Shown piece by piece: positions 50,100-63,563 of a stretch of DNA of 64,000 bases. Numbering within the stretch: the first letter of the stretch is position 1; each line of letters opens with the position of its first letter. The translations under genes and the position numbers were made by a program. The DNA comes from Rallus limicola (lineage: Eukaryota > Chordata > Aves > Gruiformes > Rallidae), in assembly GCA_022605955.1 (NCBI GenBank), contig JAKCOZ010000007.1:34264991-34328990 (forward strand), given 5' to 3'. The notes under the pieces are model-generated. The model saw only the letters and a program-made list of their open reading frames with translations, searched no databases and had not been told where the DNA came from.

Positions 50100-50222
50100 C
50101 CACCACTCTTGGTCCTCTTCACCAGTTACAATAATTACTTCTCCTTCAACAAACGTGAGCTCATCATCGTTATCTGCCTGACAGTCATAAATGGTCTTCA
50201 CTCGCCTAACTTTGTTTTTCCC
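50100..50222 (-). CDS. ASAP1: ASAP1 exon, first two thirds of SH3 domain
   Basis: This 123-nt, 41-codon exon starts after acceptor TGGTTTTAG and ends at donor GTATGT; both ends are phase 0. It reads GKNKVRRVKTIYDCQADNDD, then ELTFVEG, EVIIVTG and EEDQEWW. The TIYDC segment corresponds to the ALYDY motif of SH3 domains, DDELTF is the usual RT-loop acidic stretch, and the paired tryptophans after EEDQE form part of the ligand-binding groove. In ASAP1 this C-terminal SH3 domain binds proline motifs in partners such as focal adhesion kinase. The sequence is specific for ASAP1 rather than ASAP2, whose SH3 reads differently around the YDC position. No frame break or missing key residue is seen. Confidence 0.98.
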
Positions 50223-50270
50223 CTAAAACCAGAATGATGTTATAGGATGAAGGACACGAGGAACAGCAAA

Positions 50271-50286
50271 TATATATATATATATA
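50271..50286. repeat. Short (TA)n microsatellite
   Basis: Eight TA units, 48 bp upstream (in the gene direction) of the SH3 exon acceptor. Confidence 0.85.
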
Positions 50287-51557
50287 ACACAAATTTTTAC
50301 TTTAGTTAGGATTTATATTAAAAGAAGGTGAAAACTACCAAATTGCTTTCCTGCAATTTGGGACATTAAAAAAAAAAGGTACCAAAAATCCTCTGCTTCA
50401 AGGCTATTAATACCAAAATCATATAAAAATTACCTACACAGGTGGAGGTTCTCTTTTCTTACAATTCAGAACTCCCAAGAGACTTCAATGAGCAGTGCAC
50501 AGCTTAAGTAACATATGCTTCCTCAAGCAAACACAAGTTTAAATAACATCTTTACATTGTTCCAGTCCACAAACACATTCTTTCTCTAATAACACTTCAT
50601 TGAAAAACCCACGAGGGACAGAAAATGAAATCCAGTCTCCACTGACTGTTACAGGAGAGGTAAGGGCTGAGGAAAACACTGCACTGAAATCCAGGTATTC
50701 CTTACAGTTTGGGTTTGGATCTGGTGCAAAAAATACACCATCCTTTGATTTCAGAGCTGCTTATAGGACTGAATGCTATTTCTGAACACTTTTTTCACAC
50801 AGAATGTTAGCTATTTCTTACTGAAAGGCTTCTTAATTTCAGGTGGCAGTACTCCTCTGTGCTTCTAACACACCACAGATACCCTCTTTGCTCTACCATT
50901 CTGCGTCCAAGCATTTTTCTAGGTCACACTTTGCTGCATACTGCTAGCTGGTGAAAAAGCCTGGGCCACGGGCTCCTCCCCAAACATATGCCTCTCACGG
51001 CAGGGAAAGCGCTTTAAATAGAGCGTCAATAGAGCAAGGAAGCAATATTCACAGCAAACCACTCCTGCTAATTTGTATTCCTTTATTTTCACACCCACAC
51101 ATATTCAAAGCCTATGGGTCCTTCCTTGAACAGAAGAACACGAAATCCCCAGAAGAGCACAAGATGAGAGCAGAAGGGCTACGAAGGAAAAATCAGCAGG
51201 TTTAGAGGAATTTGAGCCAAAAGTAACTTCACAAAGGAAATTCCCTAGGAAGCTGTCTCTTTGCTATTACCTACCCACTTGAAATACCTTTTGTTTTGGC
51301 AAAGACAAGTTTCCTTGCAGATAAACAGCAGAACAGACGCACGAGAGCATCCATACTCAACTCAACATCCAGAAAAATGACAATTATAGAGGGATCTAAG
51401 GGACAGAGCTGTTAACACAGCAAAATAGGACTAAAAAAATCCTCATGCCCAGGACAAATGAACAGAAATACCTGAAGTGAAGCTCATATGAGATCAAAGG
51501 GGTTTTTTACACCAAGGGTTTGCTGCAGCAAGAAGGTACTTCAAAGGATGCTTTATC

Positions 51558-51578
51558 TTTTTTTTTTTTTTTTTTTTT
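51558..51578. repeat. T21 homopolymer
   Basis: Twenty-one T on the plus strand (A21 in the ASAP1 sense). No retroposed gene sequence is recognisable beside it, so a simple slippage tract is the best reading. Confidence 0.85.
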
Positions 51579-52664
51579 CAAACAAATTAATGTCATTTGA
51601 ACAAAACCCTGAACTATCACAAGGGACTGGAACTGAGTATTAATGTGCATTTGGGGCCATTCCAGCTTTCAACTCCAGAGAACATTTATAAACTAAGAGC
51701 ACTTCCAACCAACCCTCCGATGATAAAGGGAAGCAACAACTTCTGCCAGGTAAAAACTGTCTCATTCAATAAAGCAACCAGAGGAAGTTAAATTCCTCTA
51801 AACTGGCAGAACTGTCCACAACTCAGCTTGTCAGGAGCTGGAAACTGATAGCAATCGCTGCCGGCTCCTTCTGATCCCACAGAGACACGTTAATGTTCTA
51901 TGGTTCCACTGAGGGGAGTGGCGAAAAGCAGAATTTGAGCCTGAGGTGTATTTAATCTTGGGAAGGTTTAAAAAAAGCTGGATCTTTGGAGAGAGTATAT
52001 ATTTTCCAGAGCACAGTTTGGGGGACTGGTGTGTAAAGAAATAGAAGCAATTCTAGGACATGCAATTTGCAATGAAACAAATACCACCCACCCCAAACTC
52101 CTTGTATCCAATAGAGGAATTTAAGAAGAGACTTTTATACTTAAGACTGAGTAATAACCACTCATTAATAATCCCTCCACCCTTACATTCAACTTCTTTT
52201 TTATTTTTTAGTTTAAAAAGTGTTTTTTTTCCTTGATAGAAAACACACACACACACAAAAGAGCACTGGGGTGCTCAGTGGGATTTTAGAAGCACTCGGA
52301 GCAAGTTTCATTTCTTTAAAAATACCCTTTCAAGTCCTTATATATTAATAGCACTGATGTCCTTTACCTAATAATTCTGAAGAACTGATTTTTCTAAAAA
52401 TTCCAATTTAAAAAGTTTGTGCTCATCTAACTGGTGGCTAAATAGAGCCAAGAGTGAAGTGCCCACAAGTGCTGGTGGCTTCTGTCACGGGTCTTAGGCA
52501 TAGCACTTCAGCAGTTTGTGTGCAGGGGATATAGCTAGATGGTGAGAATGGGGGCAAGATACGTTTAAGAGGAATTCTTGCACATTATTTATTTTTTGAG
52601 AAAAAAAACCAAACCACCTGCAGTGAACAATATATATATGTATGTGCATGCAATGAGTGTAAAC

Positions 52665-53398
52665 TGGAACACTGGGGCAATCCTCATCATTAATACAGGC
52701 TGGGAGATGATATGATAGAGAGCAGCCCTGCAGAGAAGGACTTAAAGGTGCTGGTGGATGAGAAGCATAATATGAGCCAAGAATACGTGCTCGCAGCCCA
52801 GAAGGCCAACTGCATCCTGGGCTGCATCAAAAGAAACATGATCAGCAGGTGAAGGAAGGGGATTCTGCCCCTCTACTCTGCTCTTGTGAGACTCTACCTG
52901 CAGTACTGCGTCCAGCTCTGGTCCCCAACACAAGGAGGACACAGAACTATTGGAAAGGGCCTGGGGGAGGCCACAAAGATGATCAGAGGGCTGGAGCATC
53001 TATCCTGTGAAGACAGGCTGAGAGAGTCTGGAGAAGAGAAGGCTCTGGGGAGACCTTATAGCACCTTCCAGTCCCTGAAGGGGCTACATGAAAGCTGGGG
53101 AGGGACTTTTTAGAAGGGCATGCAGTGATAGGATGAGAGGGAATGGTTTTAAATTGGAAGGGGTAGATTTAGATTGGATATTAGAAAGAAATTCTTTACT
53201 ATGAGGGTGGTGAGGCCCTGGCACAGGTTGTGCAGGGAAGTGTTGACTGCCCCCTCCCTGGCAGTGCTCAAGGCCAGGTCGGTTGGGGCCTTGAGCAGCC
53301 TGGTCTAGTGAGAGGTGTCTCTGCCCATGGCAGGGGGGTTGGGACCTGATGATCTTTAAGGTCCCTTCCAGCCCAAACCATTCTGTGATTCTGTAATT
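52665..53398 (+). mobile_element. CR1 LINE fragment (3' part)
   Basis: The plus strand shows the typical 3' half of CR1: an opening of the type ACAGGCTGGGAGATGATATG, then CTCTACCTGCAGTACTGCGTCCAG, a segment on rebuilding a LVRLYLQYCVQLWSP-type frame, then the CACAGGTTGTGCAGGGA block, and the end CATTCTGTGATTCTGTAATT. It is 5' truncated and has stop codons and indels, so it makes no functional protein. It lies antisense in an ASAP1 intron. Confidence 0.93.
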
Positions 53399-54392
53399 AT
53401 CAGAGATCAGAACTTTGATCACAGCAACACAGTGGAACTATTTATTTTTCTGCACAGGTTAAAATGTCCCAATTTGGCCACCACCAAATTTCTTCTCAGA
53501 GACTTCTGTATAAAGTAGGGTGAGAGTTTAAAAAAACCTCCAAATAATTACTCCCCGGTTTGCTTTCTCTCTTCTTTTAATGAAGTGGCAAATAGCTGAG
53601 AACATCCAGCATCATTTGCCTGCTTTTGAATATAAGTAGGCATGTAAACGAATCCTAGCTGCAGACACTTTTGGATCAGTTCCCTATACTATTTTATTTA
53701 ACCTCCAGAAGGTTCAGGAAGCCCAGCAACAACCCTGTTGTTCTCAGTTCTGACAGGAGCTTACACACAAGCCCATGAGAGAAGCCAAGCAGAGCGATAG
53801 CTCCAGGAAGAGTGAGTGTTCTTCCTCAGACAAGCACAAGAAGGGAGAAACTCACCCTCTGCTTTCACTACGAGAACAGAAGTCTTATTTCCTTTATGTA
53901 TGTGCTTTGCATAGCCAATTTGACAGGCAAAACCATCTCCTTTTTGATGTATTCTTAATGATGAAAGCCTAAAGAGAAGCTCTGGAGTTTCGCAAAGTGC
54001 TTTCAATATACATATGCATGAAGAATCCTCTGTTGGCCAGAAATTGCACAGGTTAGCAAGATCAGCAGTGAGATGAATTGGGAGTTGAAGGAGGAGGGTT
54101 GGAACAGAGTTACAGTTTCAGCTCTGCTACCGCACAGCACCCAGCAATGTCAGTTCTGCCACTTCAGCAATGTACCTCAAACACTGTTAACCACTTGCAC
54201 ACACCGACCTGAACTGCTCACACAGGAACATTTACTAGTTTGTCACAGTTCACTTGTACTTTACTGTTTTTATCTGCTGACAGTAGGTGCTTAACATACT
54301 TTCCTTAAAGCTTACAAAACCTAAGTATGTAAATATTCTAGTCTTTAAGGCATACAAAGCAGTGAGAAAAACCACGAATCCCATGGATCAAT

Positions 54393-54566
54393 TCTAGATT
54401 GGAACAGGCTGCTCAGGAAAATGGTAGCATCACCATCCATGGAAGTACCTAAGACATACAGATGTGGTGCTCAGGGACAGGGTTTAGCAGTTGAACATGG
54501 CAGTGCCAGGTTAATGGTTGGACTCGGTGATCTCAAGGTCTTTTCCAACCAAAGTGATTCTGTGAA
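54393..54566 (+). mobile_element. CR1 LINE, short 3' end fragment
   Basis: It begins GATTGGAACAGGCTGCTCAG, runs through GGTTGGACTCGGTGATCTCA and closes with CCAACCAAAGTGATTCTGTG, the conserved CR1 3' end. It is severely 5' truncated and sits antisense to ASAP1, about 320 bp downstream of the LPPKP exon. Confidence 0.9.
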
Positions 54567-54882
54567 TACAGAAGTATGACTGGCACAGCTAAAAATGCCC
54601 AAGCTCCCTAATACATCTAAATACGCTGCCAAGCTCCCAGGAGCATTGTGTTATGTTACTAGTACTGGTTTCAGTATGCAAAAAGCCTAGAAAACCTCCA
54701 CCATTTGCTGAAGCTGCTTGGGAGCACAAAAAGACGACCTTGTTCCCCACCCTACCCATGTTACATTGCTTCGTATGCATAGCTTAAGGGTGGGATTGTG
54801 GGGTTTTATTTTGGTACAGACAGTCCTACAATACACTCAAAGCTTTCCATGGACACTTTAAACCAATTGGAATAATACCTAC

Positions 54883-55385
54883 CAAATTTATTTTCCTGGG
54901 AAGTGGCACAGGGGTTTCTGGCAGGGTGTGAGTTATGTCATTAGACTCTTCAGATGCTTGCCTTTGGACGGTGTCTCTAGATTGAACGTTTGGAGAAAGA
55001 TCTAAGGAGTGAGATTTTTGATTTGCCTCTGAGGGCTGAGGCTTCGGTGATGCTTCTCCACCTTGAGTTTTAGCCAACAGCTCTCCCAGCTGAGGTTTTG
55101 GAGGAAGGTCCTTCATTTGCGGCTTTGGAGGTAAGTCTCCAAGTTGTGGTTTTGGTGGCAAGTCTCCTAGCTGAGGCTTTGGGGGTAGTTCTCCAGGCTT
55201 CGGGGGTAAATCTCCTACTTGAGGTTTCTGAGTTAATTCCAGAGGCAGAGGCTTTGGGGGCAAGTCTCCAGGTTGTGGTTTCTGTGGTATATCGATGGAC
55301 AGTGAGGGCTTCTGAAACATCTCCATGTGCTGATGGGATTTATCTATTGAAAGGTGATGACTGGTTTCTATTTTTCTTAGTGCCA
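54883..55385 (-). CDS. ASAP1: ASAP1 large exon with (D/E)LPPKP repeats
   Basis: This 503-nt exon holds the diagnostic repeat region of ASAP1. It begins after acceptor CTGTTTTAG with TG of a valine codon (VALRKIETSHHL...), runs 167 codons in one frame and ends ...PVPLPRKINL before donor GTAGGT. About residues 30-100 contain tandem units of the type (D/E)LPPKP, in part spaced by 9 residues (DLPPKPQLG, DLPPKPQLG, DLPPKPQMK, DLPPKPQLG), with variants such as DIPQKP and ELTQKP. These proline repeats are established SH3 ligands in the family. Near the end, PVPLPR fits PxPxPR, the atypical ligand of CIN85/CD2AP-type SH3 domains, a known ASAP1 partner class. Between them lies a serine-rich stretch with SLDLSPNVQSRD, typical of ASAP1. 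The exon leads in phase 0 into the SH3 exon. The open frame continues past both splice sites into the introns, so the boundaries come from the splice signals and phase, not from start or stop codons. Confidence 0.97.
55083..55300 (-). repeat. ASAP1: Coding tandem repeat, (D/E)LPPKP units of ASAP1
   Basis: Within the large exon, DNA encoding LPPKP-type motifs recurs, partly as 27-bp units (nine residues: DLPPKPQLG and near copies). Four units near the left end follow one another at nine-residue spacing (with ELLAKT as a decayed next unit); the right part is more diverged (DIPQKPQPG, DLPPKPLPL, ELTQKPQVG). Unit number is therefore likely to differ between species. Confidence 0.9.
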
Positions 55386-55485
55386 CTAAAACAGAAAAGC
55401 ATAACAATGTTTTTTTTCAGTCTCATTTTAATATTAAATCACCTAGACACATACCAAAACTGTAGTTGTGTAAATCACCACATGG

Positions 55486-55677
55486 TTAGATATTAGGAAG
55501 AAATTCTTTCCTGTGAGGGAGGACAAGCCCTGGCACAGGCTGCCCAGAGAAGCTGTGGCTGCCCCCTCCCTGGCAGTGTGCAAGGCCAGGTTGGATGGGG
55601 CTTTGGGCAACCTGGTCTAGTGGAGGGTGTCCTTGATCATCTTTAAGGACCCTTCCAAACCATTCTATGATTCTATG
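55486..55677 (+). mobile_element. CR1 LINE, 3' end fragment
   Basis: It starts GATATTAGGAAGAAATTCTT, continues through GGCACAGGCTGCCCAGAGAA and GTTGGATGGGGCTTTGGGCA, and ends CCATTCTATGATTCTATG, the complete CR1 3' terminus. It lies only about 100 bp from the acceptor of the LPPKP exon, antisense to ASAP1. The well-kept consensus suggests a fairly young copy. Confidence 0.93.
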
Positions 55678-57321
55678 TTCACTAAGCCCCGATAACTGCC
55701 CATATGTCCTCCTAGTCTATGACAAATATAAGATAATACAACTTTGTGTAACCCTCTTCCACTAAGGTCTCATTTCATTGCTCCTCCTGGATGCCACGAG
55801 AGCTTAATCCAACAGCAACTAAGTGTCAATTTATAAATCCATTACTGAAATGAAATAAAGTGATCACTTTTTGGATGTCAACAACAAAAAGGTAAGTATT
55901 TTGTAAAATAATCTATCAACTCACAGACGTGACTGCAGTGAAAACCCTCTTTAATAATTATTCACATAAACAGTTGAAGTCAATACAAACAAGCCCCAAC
56001 TCTCTGGACTTTAGCACCTGGAGAATCTCAGAGAGTGAGTGACCATGTTATGTCTGTGCAATGCATAGAAAAAACTGCATTACAGGCATTCAAACTAAAA
56101 GGAATAAAAATGAATAGTTGTGTTTACAATTTAGGAAAAAAGAAAAATTTTTAAATGTGTATTTTGCAGAATTTTGGAAGGAAATTGAAAATAGCTTTTC
56201 AAATACTTTCTTTCTCAATGTTATGTATTGATTCTACTGCTAAAACCCCCTAAGAAAACTGGACTGAGATGTACTTAGGAACAACACAACAAAAAGTCCC
56301 AAGCCCCTAAACCAAATAACCATATATCAACATAGATGAAGGGGAACAAGAGAGAAAAAAGGTATCCCTCATGATGAAAGCATCACGTGTTGATAGGAAG
56401 GAATAGTTTCCTAGTGTGTTCAGCACTGCCTTAGTACCAAAAATGTGGCCTGATGTCTTACTGTGAAAACAACAAAGCTCACTTGGGATTTCACCTACTG
56501 CAGCAACACTTCTGTGCTAAATTTATGGTTATTCATACCAAAAAAAAAAACCAAACAACTTTGCAAAATTTGCCTGAAATAAATTGTTTGGCTACTCTCA
56601 GATGATGCATTTCAAAAGAAAGCTTGTGTTGTCTCCTGGACTTACCTAGTACCAAATGAACAAGCACTGATCATCCTCATCAGTTTGAGGCTTAAGTAAA
56701 GGATGTGAAAATACTGATAGTCATCCTTACTAGTGCTTTGATTGATGCCATCTTAAATTTTCATCTATGTAATTTTAAATCAATGAAGTGTTGACTTCCT
56801 TTGCAGCAGTACCCAATCTCGCATTATCGGTGTCTCTTTCAAGAGATGATACAGTGTCATAATAATTGTAACTTAAGAAAGTTGACATTTCACATTTGTA
56901 TTTTCTGATAAAATGATCTGCACTCTCTCGTTCAGTCACCTAGCTTCAGAAGCTGAAGATGGGCATAATTTCCTGACTTCAGGCTCTACAGTGGTCACCC
57001 ACTCATACAGATAGAGCGTATCTTTGACAGATTCTGTAGCAGACAGACCTATGAGGTAGGTGTACTTTCAACCTTACAGTCAACTTTTGTAAGAACTCAA
57101 AAAACTAAACAAAACCTGCCATATGAGTTCAAAGAGAGTATAGAAAAAACATTTCTAAAAAGAAAGAGCTATAAAGTGTTCATTGGGGTGATGGTGTCAG
57201 CAAGCTTGTCACCAACACATAAGTGAGCATGTAACAGTGCCTGACTCTCTTCAAACTATTTATAAGGGCAACCACCCTGCTCCCCAAAAAACATGGCAGC
57301 TTCAAGGGTATCAAGAAATTT

Positions 57322-57505
57322 GAGTTATGGATATTAGGAAGAAAAAAAGTTTACCAATGAGAGTGAAATGGGAGCTCAGAGAAGCTGCCTATGGTTATGC
57401 TCAAAATACAACAGGACATGGCCTTGAGCAACCTGTCAAAAAGTTATCCCTGCTGAGTCCCAACTGGACCAGCTGACTTCCTGCAGTCTCTTCTAGCTTC
57501 CACTC
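57322..57505 (+). mobile_element. Degraded CR1 3' fragment
   Basis: GGATATTAGGAAGAAAAAAA and the later block GGACATGGCCTTGAGCAACC, with TCTTCTAGCTTCCACTC near the end, follow the order of the CR1 3' region but with many differences and no clean terminus. An old copy, antisense to ASAP1. Confidence 0.65.
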
Positions 57506-57692
57506 ATTTGATTTTTTTTTTCCTTTCTTCCTTGTGTTCCAAAGCTCTTTTTTTAGTTTAATAAAAACCTTCTTGATCTTCCAAAATCCTTTCAGTTTTA
57601 CTAAAGTCTCTCCATATATTTAAAACAAGTATCTACTTTCACACATTTTAAAAAGATATATTTTTGAGAATACCCACAAAGAGAACTCTTAC

Positions 57693-57751
57693 CTTTTTGA
57701 GGTAGTTTGGGAAGAACTCTAGGGCCAAGTGCAGTCTTTGCAGTCCCAGTG
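57693..57751 (-). CDS. ASAP1: ASAP1 internal exon before the LPPKP repeats
   Basis: A 59-nt minus-strand exon with acceptor GATTTAG and donor GTAAGA. One base completes a serine codon, 19 codons read TGTAKTALGPRVLPKLPQK, and a final G joins TG of the next exon to give valine. The stretch ALGPRVLPKLPQK followed by VALRK is an ASAP1 signature. PRVLPKLPQK is rich in basic and proline residues and is a candidate SH3 ligand. The polypyrimidine tract before the acceptor is weak (the sequence upstream reads GTATCTGTCGATTTAG), so this exon may be regulated. Skipping this 59-nt exon alone would change the frame. The exon was too short to appear as a free-standing open reading frame and was found by following the ASAP1 sequence upstream. 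Confidence 0.93.
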
Positions 57752-60512
<2,761 letters not shown>

Positions 60513-60579
60513 CTTGACTGCTGAGACATCCCCTCAAACTTGTTTGCAGCCTTAGTTGAAGGTGGGCCCAAATCATTAC
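60513..60579 (-). CDS. ASAP1: ASAP1 internal exon, serine/proline linker
   Basis: This 67-nt exon continues the ASAP1 linker. The minus strand shows acceptor GTACCTCAG, two bases completing a glycine codon, 21 codons reading NDLGPPSTKAANKFEGMSQQ plus S, and a final AG that forms serine with the next exon; the donor is GTAAAA. The NKFEG(M/L)SQQS stretch is characteristic of ASAP1. Phases on both sides fit the neighbouring exons exactly (G|GT entering, AG|C leaving), which strongly supports the call despite its small size. No known domain is encoded here. The segment is serine-rich and probably disordered. Small linker exons of this sort are often alternatively spliced in this gene. Skipping this 67-nt exon alone would shift the frame, so skipping would have to be coupled with another exon. 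Confidence 0.93.
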
Positions 60580-63401
60580 CTGAGGTACAAAAAACACAAT
60601 TAAGAAATTCAGGTCATTAGGATAACCTAAATATAATCAGCAGAGGGTGAAACTTACAGCAAAGTACACACTTTCCCACGTATCCTCTACACAACATGTC
60701 TAAAGCTTTTAAAGATCATTCACTATTAATGATTTTGTAACTGAAAAAGTGGCATAATAATCCAACTTGACCTTTCATAAAACACATTTTAAAGCAACTC
60801 ACTGGTATTTCACATCTGCTGGCAAGGAGAGATTGAATGACACCGCTGAGTTACTGCTGCAGGGCGTTTGTTTTGAATATACTGTTTCAGTTTTCTCTGA
60901 GTAGAAGGAGATACCGCAGGCCAGGATCAAATAAATTTATCACAGAGCTTTACATTTTGCATTATGAGACACACCTTTTGAAAACCACAGTGAATTTGAT
61001 TTTATTCACAAAATCATCAAATTTCTAAGATTTACCATTTTACCCTACATGAAGAACAGCCTTTCTTGATTTAATGACGTATGTCGGTATCTTACCATAA
61101 CCCGGGCGTTAAGTGTTGGTAAAGATCCTGGGTGTACCTAATTCTGTTAAAAGGCAGCAAAATTCAAACCTACATCCTTCTGAACTCCTTCAGCAGAAGG
61201 CTTCTCCTTCATTAACCAATGCCATTCTCAACATACAGTTATACCAGTTTGTCTTAGTGCTTTTATTATCCTCTTCTCCATCTCTATTACAGCATGAATA
61301 ATCTTAGAGTCAAAATGAACAACCTTTAGTAAATTTTGTCACTGGAACAGCTGGAAAGTGACATTTAATGACCCAAGAACACAAAAATCCTTTCCTTGCA
61401 AAAGAATGATATATCTCCTAGATACCATTCGAAGTGCATTGAAGTCTAAATGAAACAGCAGAAAAGGCTCGTGCTGAGCCTTGCTAAAATTATTTTTATA
61501 TACAAAAGTAAGAAGAAAAAGGGAAAACAAAGGTAAGACAAGCAGCAAACCCTTTGCATGTAGATCCTATAGGTAAAGTAAGGACAAATCTCTCATGGTT
61601 GCTATGGAAATCCAAAATAACCTAAAAGACTCCTTCAGAACATCACTAAATAGTAACTAAATTTGCTTAGACATAAACTAAGGATTGCTCTGTTTGAAAA
61701 CTTCTATTAGTGCACAGATTAGAAAACAAATGCTGAAACTCAACATAACAAGAAACACAACACAGAAAAAGCTTCTGAAAAGTAAAGCAGTGAACATCCA
61801 ACAATAATACTCTTAAACCAAAACCACAAAGGCAGATACAAGAAACTCTCTCTCTTATAAACACAAAACTTAATACTTGCTTAAAATCCAAATGGACAAG
61901 TTTTGGACAGATCTCAGCTAAGAAAAAGGAGAGAAGAGGCCCCTCTTCCACCTACTGAACCGTACAGGAGAAAAGACAGAATAAGCAATGTCCTCCTCTG
62001 TTCCTGCTTTGTAAAATGTATTCTACTGCTGGAAAGTTCTTCATCCTCAACTCCATACCTGCACCTTTCCTGTCATTTCCTTTTCCTTCATCCATTCTCT
62101 AGTGTTTCTGAAGAAAAGTTGGTGCTAGCTCAGCAGCAGTTCCTACCACACTTTAACCCCTACTGGTGGTACATTACTTTTACGTGCTGGTTTGGACTTA
62201 AAGATTTAGGCTTTTTTAAACTTTTGAAGCCCAAGTTCTTCAAAATGTTTTTGCTACATTTTTTCTGTATCTCAGGCATCTGAAAATTAAGAGAATGAAG
62301 CATATTGTTATTTTTTATGTTACTTGAGGAAAAAACTTGTTCTACATTGGGTTCTGTACTTGTCTTCGTATCAAATCATATTCTACACATGAGTACTCCA
62401 TGATTTACCACAGTTAACTCATTTAGTTTACTGAAAAAACACATTAAATTTGCTCAAAAAAGCTGTGCTTTGAAGCTTGTCTTTTTTTTTTTTTTTGCTT
62501 TTAGATTAGTAATTTTGTGTTTACATTAGGACAGAGAGAAGATACTCCTAAGATACAAGGTGTATATGGATGTCCACCCCGTATAAGCATTCGATTTCAG
62601 CTCAACAGTTTACAGGTGCATGGAAATACTGCCAGCAAGACCACAATTCTAGAAAATAATACACGGGCCTAAGGTTTATAGCTGGAGGGAGAAGCTGACT
62701 GAATAAAGCAATGCTTATTGAAAAGAGGAACATTTGAGTAGTTGGAAAAATAGTTTCTAAAAAGCTTCTGTCAGAAAGGTATCCTGATTAAAAAAAAGAC
62801 CAAAGCAGTGCTGTTTCTGTGTAACTTCTATGGGTAGAAGGATGCAAACGTGTCAGTCTTTGCAAACATACAGACAACAGCACAGAACCTGGAAATGTAT
62901 TGAGAAAACACATCCCCACCAGTTTGGTGTGAGCACTTTAAGGGAGAGAACTGGCACAGAGCTGAAGGAAAGAAGCTCTTTGAGCACTCAGGAGAACTGC
63001 ATAGATTCCCTGAGGTGTGACTGCCCCAAATCAAGATCCATCTAGATTAATGAGCTGGTCAGAGGAGGAGCAGGGGTGAGGAAGCAGAGGCAGAGTGGAT
63101 GCAGCAGATAGGGCCGGGGTGAGGCAGTCTGGGCAGCAAGGGCAGAGAGAGGGAGACAGAAGAGGAGACTGAATTGGGCCCCGGGGAGTGTGGAATATTT
63201 TCAGTTTTCTCAAGTGAGACTCAGATACAGAAGCCTGGAAGCTAGAGTGACAGAAGATAGAACTGTTGATTTATCTGAGCTGACGTTACATCAAGCTGCA
63301 ATCATTGGAAAGTAAGCACCAGGTAAAAAGAAACCAAAGATCATATATCATCCGTCATAAAGGTTTTCCCCTGCCCTTTTGTTTTGCATTTCAAAACTCA
63401 C
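60580..63401 (-). other. ASAP1: ASAP1 intron
   Basis: A 2.8-kb intron (donor GTGAGT, acceptor ACCTCAG). It contains a T15 run near 62482-62496. I recognise no transposon and no exon. Short antisense open frames are present but look random. Confidence 0.8.
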
Positions 63402-63563
63402 CCCAAGGAATTGGGCCCTTATTCTGGGGTCCATGAGGTAGTGGGCTTGGTGGGTCAGAGAGGGTTCTTTTGTGTCCTGGGGGTGGGGGAGGTGGTCTCT
63501 TCTTGGAAAGAGTGGAGCTGCCACTAGAGGTTTGAGTGCTTAGAGGGAGGGTTGAAGGTGGGC
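63402..63563 (-). CDS. ASAP1: ASAP1 internal exon, proline-rich region
   Basis: This exon encodes part of the proline-rich linker of ASAP1, a multidomain Arf GTPase-activating protein that acts at focal adhesions, invadopodia and membrane-trafficking sites. Read on the minus strand it is 162 nt, flanked by an acceptor (TTTTGCAG) and a donor (GTGAGT). It starts with the last two bases of a split codon, carries 53 full codons and ends on one base, G, of a glycine codon finished by the next exon. The translation contains STLSKKRPPPPPPGHKRTLS and then DPPSPLPHGP. The run of six prolines preceded by KKR matches the ASAP1 linker, which in the family is a ligand for SH3 domains of Src-type kinases and adaptors. 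Identity rests on this segment together with the five exons downstream. The reading frame is open throughout with no break. ASAP2 also has a proline-rich linker, but its sequence differs here. Confidence 0.95.

Larger units (their letters stand above)
50223..54882 (-). other. ASAP1: ASAP1 intron with CR1 insertions
   Basis: A 4.7-kb intron (donor GTAGGT, acceptor TTTTAG). It contains (AT)n at 50271-50286, a 21-base T run at 51558-51578, a short (CA)n at about 52243-52257 and two CR1 fragments on the plus strand, at about 52.7-53.4 kb and 54.4 kb. The remainder is unique AT-rich sequence with no exon that I can recognise. Confidence 0.85.
55386..57692 (-). other. ASAP1: ASAP1 intron with two CR1 fragments
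   Basis: A 2.3-kb intron with donor GTAAGA and acceptor TTTTAG. It contains a CR1 3' end at about 55.49-55.68 kb, a degraded one at about 57.3-57.5 kb, and unique AT-rich sequence between them. No other exon was recognised. Confidence 0.85.

Noticed and set aside
55098..55496. Plus-strand open frame opposite the ASAP1 repeat exon
   Set aside because: It is the antisense shadow of the LPPKP repeats; repeat DNA free of stops in one frame is often free in the opposite one.
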